Both the position numbers and the translations under genes were made by a program. The notes below the pieces were generated by a model that did not search any database, was not told where the DNA came from, and was given only the letters and a program-made list of their open reading frames with translations. Positions 6,184-9,349 of a stretch of DNA of 9,349 bases are shown in pieces; the first letter of the stretch is position 1, and every line of letters begins with the position of its first letter. This DNA comes from a bacterium (GTDB lineage Bacteria; NPL-UPA2; JAUVJM01): positions 1 through 9,349 of the forward strand of contig JAUVJM010000045.1 in NCBI GenBank assembly GCA_030596585.1, given 5' to 3'.

Positions 6184-7174
6184 TTCTAATCTCAAGAAAT
6201 AAGACTTCGAGCACAAGACGGGGATTTGCGTTGGACTCAATCCACCGCTGTGATAGCAAAATGACATTCAACGCTTTCTGAATCTGCCCAACGGAAAGGC
6301 CGCACGCCGCACGCTTCAGTTCCCGAACGTAGTCCTCATTCAGAACTCGCGAGCTTCCCGCGACAATCATGAGCAAGTCCCGATACCAGCTCAGGACTAC
6401 GTCAAGAAACATAATCAACTTCTTCCTTTGCTCAGCGCCGCTGCTGCCTGATTTGGAAGTCCTTTCTTCTGCCTCGGACAGGATATTATCAACATCCCCT
6501 GTCCCAGGTCCTCCCAGCCAGGACATCACTCTGTCTCTTCCCTCCAACCCATCCCGCAGAAGAGTCATAGCTTTCCCAGGACTGCCATCACTCAGATTAG
6601 CCGCCAATTTTGCCGGACCATCCCCAACATCCATCTTCTTCCGCAAAACGGCTGTGACTTCCTCCAGTGCCAGCTTCCTGAACGCCAGCACTTGACACCG
6701 GGATAGAATCGTGGACAGAAGCAAATGCGGATGCGAACTCGAAAGGATAAGAAGAGACTTCTCGGGAGGCTCCTCAAGAACTTTCAAGAGAGCATTGCTG
6801 CTTTCCTCATTCATCCTCTCGGCATGCGACAGCAGAAAAACCTTGTATTTCCCCTCTACAGGCTGGAGATAAATCTCCCGGCGCAGTCTGCGGATATTGC
6901 CTATCGCAATCACTCTGGCAGCCCCGCCGGGCTCAATCCTTATAAAATCAGGCGAGTTGAATTGCACAATCTTCCGACACACCGAACAGCTTCCGCAGCC
7001 ATCCTCAATCCCGCCCTCACAATTCAAAGCCTGGGCCAAAGAAACAGCACACGAAGTCTTGCCTATTCCCTCGCCTCCCGCAAAAAGATAGGCATGTGCG
7101 AGCCTCCCGTTTCTTATGGAATTCCGGAGGAATCTCACTGCTTGCGGCTGACCTACAATGTCCTTGAAAGCCAA
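6164..7174 (-). CDS. holB: DNA polymerase III, delta prime subunit
   Basis: This AAA+ subunit of the clamp loader helps load the sliding clamp at replication forks. The N-terminus MAFKDIVGQPQAVRFLRN is typical. An intact Walker A, GGEGIGKTS, lies at 33-41; a zinc finger is formed by C52, C60, C63 and C66; and the SRC sensor motif is at 158-160. The Walker B region reads KVFLLSHAERMNEESSNALL, lacking the usual acidic pair, so ATP hydrolysis by this subunit is doubtful, as expected of delta prime. EEPP follows at 134-137. At 336 residues it is the usual size, and no gamma/tau-like extension is present. The TTG start at 7174 is preceded by AAGGGA within the repeated leader module. It lies between tmk and the RicT-family gene, as in Bacillus, though without the small DarA (YaaQ) and YaaR genes. 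Confidence 0.95.
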   Translation of the reverse strand: MAFKDIVGQPQAVRFLRNSIRNGRLAHAYLFAGGEGIGKTSCAVSLAQALNCEGGIEDGCGSCSVCRKIVQFNSPDFIRIEPGGAARVIAIGNIRRLRREIYLQPVEGKYKVFLLSHAERMNEESSNALLKVLEEPPEKSLLILSSSHPHLLLSTILSRCQVLAFRKLALEEVTAVLRKKMDVGDGPAKLAANLSDGSPGKAMTLLRDGLEGRDRVMSWLGGPGTGDVDNILSEAEERTSKSGSSGAEQRKKLIMFLDVVLSWYRDLLMIVAGSSRVLNEDYVRELKRAACGLSVGQIQKALNVILLSQRWIESNANPRLVLEVLFLEIRKLMADS

Positions 7175-7217
7175 GATAATCCCTTACCAAGCCTGCCCCG
7201 AAAGCATTCGGGGTTCA
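7172..7217 (-). promoter_or_regulatory. Leader module upstream of holB: hairpin, Shine-Dalgarno and TTG start, copy 2
   Basis: The minus strand carries the hairpin CCCCGAATGCTTTCGGGG (7213-7196, a perfect 7-bp stem with a TGCT loop), then CAGGCTTGGTAAGGGATTATC and TTG. The first three bases of the module, TGA, are the tmk stop codon, so the module occupies the entire tmk-holB gap. No T tract follows the stem, so it is not a terminator. Confidence 0.7.
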
Positions 7218-7865
7218 GGAATCTACGTGGAATTTAGTCAAAAAACTATCTATGTGTCTCTTGATTGCTCTCTCCGTCTTCCTTATGTCCCTGTCTGCGT
7301 CCACCACCCTGACTCTTATATGTTCGGTCCTGGCAAGTGCCAGATATCCCTGCCTCACCCGCTGATGAAACCCCAGTTTCCCTTTCTCAATCCTGTCAGG
7401 CTTCCCCCCGCCCGGCCGCTTCTTTGCCCTTCTCAAGCCGATGGGAGTATCCAGATCGAGTATGATGGTGAGATCCGGCTCAACATTGCCTATCGTAAAC
7501 TTGTTCAGACTTTTTATAAGTGTCTCATCAACCCCCCGGCCATACCCCTGGTAGGCAACCGTAGAGTCTATGTAGCGGTCGCACACAACGATTTTCCCGG
7601 CATGAACTGCGGGACGGATTACTTCTTCAACAAGCTGCGCGCGGCTTGCCATAAAAAGAAATAGTTCCGTTCTATCTATCATCTCCTCATTCCCGGAAGA
7701 GAGAAGGATATCTCTTACCTGCTCGCCGATCCTGGTCCCCCCCGGTTCATGAACGCGAACGACTTCAAACCCTTTCCTCTCGAGGTATGCACATATCTTC
7801 TCACAATGGGTCGTCTTCCCGCTTCCATCCACTCCCTCAACAGTAATAAAAATCCCCTCCGCCAT
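7215..7865 (-). CDS. tmk: Thymidylate kinase
   Basis: This enzyme phosphorylates dTMP to dTDP in the cytoplasm. The P-loop GVDGSGKTT is at 11-19, the DRY motif of the substrate site at 96-98 in CDRYIDSTVAYQG, and a LID region around 150-165 reads RAKKRPGGGKPDR. The protein has 216 residues from ATG 7865, which is normal. The frame stays open to a TTG at 7889, but that start would place the AGAGGGGGGG ribosome binding site inside the coding region, so ATG 7865 is clear. It is the first gene of the tmk-holB-ricT-metG unit, downstream of a good promoter. The last codons, before a TGA contributed by the repeated leader module of holB, are FLTKFHVDS. Confidence 0.96.
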   Translation of the reverse strand: MAEGIFITVEGVDGSGKTTHCEKICAYLERKGFEVVRVHEPGGTRIGEQVRDILLSSGNEEMIDRTELFLFMASRAQLVEEVIRPAVHAGKIVVCDRYIDSTVAYQGYGRGVDETLIKSLNKFTIGNVEPDLTIILDLDTPIGLRRAKKRPGGGKPDRIEKGKLGFHQRVRQGYLALARTEHIRVRVVDADRDIRKTERAIKRHIDSFLTKFHVDS

Positions 7866-7914
7866 TCTCGCCCCCCCTCTCAAATACAATTACGAAAAGC
7901 TTAAAGAATCTTTT

Positions 7915-7935
7915 TCTTAATTCCTAATTCTTAAT
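7915..7935 (-). repeat. Tandem heptamer array (3 units) in the tmk leader
   Basis: On the minus strand ATTAAGA, ATTAGGA and ATTAAGA lie in tandem, just downstream of the expected transcription start and upstream of the tmk ribosome binding site. The unit length matches the other two heptamer arrays, although the sequence differs. Confidence 0.55.
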
Positions 7936-7944
7936 TGCCCCGTC

Positions 7945-7973
7945 ATTATACGCCCTTACAAAACACAAGTAAA
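7945..7973 (-). promoter_or_regulatory. Sigma70-type promoter of the tmk operon
   Basis: On the minus strand a perfect TATAAT (7950-7945) is preceded at 17 nt by TTTACT (7973-7968, four of six matches to TTGACA). Transcription would begin near 7938, giving a leader of about 70 nt before tmk. It lies back to back with the prepilin promoter. Confidence 0.65.
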
Positions 7974-8005
7974 ATGAAAAAAATTAGAGAAAAATTAAAA
8001 AACGC

Positions 8006-8035
8006 TTGACATTGGAAGCATACAGGTGTTAATAT
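8006..8035 (+). promoter_or_regulatory. Sigma70-type promoter of the prepilin-like gene
   Basis: A consensus TTGACA at 8006-8011 is followed after 18 nt by TAATAT at 8030-8035 (four of six matches to TATAAT). The start codon lies 37 nt beyond the -10 element, and the ribosome binding site AAGGGGGTGA is at 8057-8066, six bases before ATG. Confidence 0.65.
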
Positions 8036-8072
8036 TTACTTGAGATAAGATTGAGGAAGGGGGTGAAAAGAT

Positions 8073-8507
8073 ATGAAGAAGGGTTTTACGCTTATTGAGT
8101 TATTGGTTGTAATAGCGATTATTGCCATTCTGGCAGCAATGCTATTGCCGGCTCTAGCAAGAGCAAGAGAGCAAGCGAGAAGGGCAGTATGCCTGAGTAA
8201 CGTCAGAGGTATGGGCCAAGCCGCTAAGATGTATGCCATCGACCATGACGAGGCTTTTCCTGATAGCATTCTCGAAATGGCGGCACAATATGGTATAGGC
8301 GGCACAGCGGTCAGTAGCTGTCCGAGTAGTCCTGGTGCCAGTTGTTACAGCATGGTCACAGGTCTGACTGAAGCTGAGCAGAACCCGTCTGCCACAGTAT
8401 TGCTCGGGGATGCTTCGTCAGCCAACCATCAGGGTGACGGAATTAACGAGTACTACGTTGACGGACACGCAGCTTGGGATCCAGGTGGTAATACACCAGC
8501 GAATTAG
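8073..8507 (+). CDS. Prepilin-like protein with type IV N-terminal cleavage/methylation motif
   Basis: This is a pilin or pseudopilin processed by prepilin peptidase and assembled into a type IV pilus or type II secretion-like filament. The N-terminus MKKG|FTLIELLVVIAIIAI gives a 4-residue leader, the cleavage site G4/F5, and the conserved E9 at position +5. A single hydrophobic helix follows to about residue 29. The globular part is short (144 residues in total), with Cys at 40, 83 and 91 and a C-terminal YYVDGHAAW preceded by His at 119. This resembles the H-X9-DG class but with ten residues between His and DG. It is the only plus-strand gene, monocistronic, with a strong promoter, a strong ribosome binding site and an intrinsic terminator, which suits an abundant structural protein (inference). 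Pilin versus pseudopilin cannot be decided. Confidence 0.9.
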   Translation: MKKGFTLIELLVVIAIIAILAAMLLPALARAREQARRAVCLSNVRGMGQAAKMYAIDHDEAFPDSILEMAAQYGIGGTAVSSCPSSPGASCYSMVTGLTEAEQNPSATVLLGDASSANHQGDGINEYYVDGHAAWDPGGNTPAN

Positions 8508-8523
8508 GTTTGAAATTAACAGG

Positions 8524-8552
8524 AAAAACACCCCAGGCTCTGGGGTGTTTTT
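8524..8552 (+). terminator. Intrinsic terminator, probably bidirectional
   Basis: A perfect 13-bp stem, AAAAACACCCCAG and CTGGGGTGTTTTT, closes on a GCT loop 16 nt after the prepilin stop. The T run ends the plus-strand transcript. The matching A run becomes a T run on the minus strand, so the same structure can end the convergent TPR gene, whose stop lies 52 nt away. Confidence 0.9.
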
Positions 8553-8576
8553 CTATGTGAGCGTTTAGATGTAGCT

Positions 8577-8592
8577 GCAAAGTTTACTTTGC
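8577..8592. repeat. 16-nt palindrome related to the hairpin at 1319-1334
   Basis: GCAAAGTTTACTTTGC is a perfect palindrome preceded by GTAGCT. The copy at 1319-1334 is GCAGAGCTTGCTCTGC preceded by GTAGTT; the differences within the stem are paired changes. It lies between the terminator and the end of the TPR gene. Confidence 0.5.
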
Positions 8593-8603
8593 CTTCTGAG
8601 TAC

Positions 8604-9349
8604 TTATCTCTTACCCCTCAGAATCTCCAACTGCTTCAGATTATCTTTCGCCATTTTGAAATCAGGGGCAACCTCAAGAACTCTTTCCCATGATGATTTG
8701 GCTTTATCAAACATCCCAATCTTGAAATAGATGCATCCCAGGTTATTCAGCGCCTGAATATCAGAAGGATTCAGCGTTATAGCCTGCCCGTAATGGTAGA
8801 GAGCTTCGCGAAGCTCCCTCTGCCCTTCATACACACAAGCCAAATCGTAATGGAAACCGGCATTGTCCGGCTCCAATATAACTGTTTTCCTCCTTTCCTT
8901 GATTGCTTCTTCAAACCTGCTTCCACGTTCGTACACCACACCAAGATTGAGGTGCGCTATAGCAGATGACGGGTCAATCTTGAGGGCAGTCTCAAGTGCC
9001 TGTTCTGCATCTTCAAGCAATCCGGTTTGAAGATAAACATACCCGAGGGTTGCATGACACTTCACCCATCCCGGCGAAATCGCAATTGCCTTCCGGAGAT
9101 GCACTACAGCATCCTCAAACCGGCCTGTCTTGCAACAATATATGCCGAGATTAAGCTGAGCCCGCGCTGAATTTGGAGACTGTCGAGCTGTTTTATCCCA
9201 CAGCGTGAAATCATCTTTCCAATCTCTGTTACGGGTAATTGTCAGAAAGGAATAGGAAATTATCAGCGCTGAAACAAGAGCAATTGCCACCCCTTTTCTC
9301 CTTATACTCCAGACCAGAAAAGCGAGCAAAAGACAAAACCCCACCGACG
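8604..9349 (-). CDS. TPR-repeat membrane protein, C-terminal part (possibly TMTC/PMT-like)
   Basis: The frame is open to the right edge, so this is the C-terminal part of a larger protein; the GTG at 9344 is unlikely to be the start. The visible part begins with two hydrophobic segments (about residues 4-14 and 19-37 from that GTG), then the linker RNRDWKDDFTLWDKTARQSP, then five tandem tetratricopeptide repeats of about 34 residues from about 60 to 228, and a short basic tail ending RGKR. The arrangement of membrane segments, an R-x-x-x-W-x-x-x-x-x-L-W linker and TPRs is usual in multi-pass TMTC-like proteins related to protein O-mannosyltransferases. The catalytic membrane part would lie outside the window, so glycosyl transfer is only a guess. 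The TPRs probably bind protein partners. It converges on the prepilin gene and shares its terminator. Confidence 0.85.
   Translation of the reverse strand, partial: SVGFCLLLAFLVWSIRRKGVAIALVSALIISYSFLTITRNRDWKDDFTLWDKTARQSPNSARAQLNLGIYCCKTGRFEDAVVHLRKAIAISPGWVKCHATLGYVYLQTGLLEDAEQALETALKIDPSSAIAHLNLGVVYERGSRFEEAIKERRKTVILEPDNAGFHYDLACVYEGQRELREALYHYGQAITLNPSDIQALNNLGCIYFKIGMFDKAKSSWERVLEVAPDFKMAKDNLKQLEILRGKR

Noticed and set aside
7196..7213. Hairpin between tmk and holB as an intrinsic terminator
   Set aside because: No T tract follows on either strand, and a close copy sits before metG with the same spacing to the start codon.
6725..7237. Plus-strand open frame of 170 codons
   Set aside because: It is antisense to holB and the end of tmk and matches no recognisable protein pattern.
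7866..7889. Upstream TTG start for tmk
   Set aside because: It would place the G-rich ribosome binding site of ATG 7865 inside the coding region, and the extra residues do not resemble the family.

Overview
The window looks like part of a genome from an uncultivated, probably anaerobic bacterium. The lineage call is weak. It rests on a short prepilin ending in a VDGH-type C-terminus, of the kind abundant in Planctomycetes, Lentisphaerae and Omnitrophota, on a ferredoxin-type 2-oxoacid oxidoreductase subunit, and on an AmmeMemoRadiSam radical SAM enzyme. There is no rRNA, tRNA or CRISPR array. All genes but one lie on the minus strand.

Right to left along the minus strand, a core operon reads tmk (thymidylate kinase), holB (DNA polymerase III delta prime), a PSP1/RicT-family gene, and metG (methionyl-tRNA synthetase). 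This order recalls the tmk-holB-yaaT-metS neighbourhood of Bacillus. A good sigma70-type promoter lies before tmk. A secreted calcineurin-like phosphoesterase overlaps the end of metG and is visibly AT-richer than its neighbours. After it comes a gap of about 470 bp that holds a broken fragment resembling a CBM9-type carbohydrate-binding domain, a composite repeat with ATTCCC...GGGAAT palindromes, and an imperfect inverted repeat. Next is a divergent thymidylate synthase-family gene, then amrS, whose stop overlaps a TTG start for a ferredoxin-like subunit (KorD/VorD type) cut by the left edge.

On the right, a single plus-strand prepilin-like gene has its own sigma70 promoter, a strong ribosome binding site and a strong intrinsic terminator. 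The terminator is symmetric enough to also serve the convergent TPR membrane protein, which is cut by the right edge.

The most unusual content is in the gene boundaries. Nearly every intergenic gap carries a small repeat. (1) A 46-nt module, made of a hairpin, a Shine-Dalgarno sequence and a TTG start, sits at the same position before both metG and holB, with a compensatory base-pair change in the hairpin. (2) Degenerate tandem heptamers occur at three gene boundaries and supply the final codons of two proteins. (3) Three 16-nt palindromes abut without a gap, and a relative of the third occurs 7 kb away. (4) Two copies of a GGCACAAAG inverted-repeat element are present. (5) One copy of the ATTCCC composite element is present. 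I see no defence, biosynthetic or mobile-gene system; the repeats, and module 1 in particular, are the best candidates for something undescribed.
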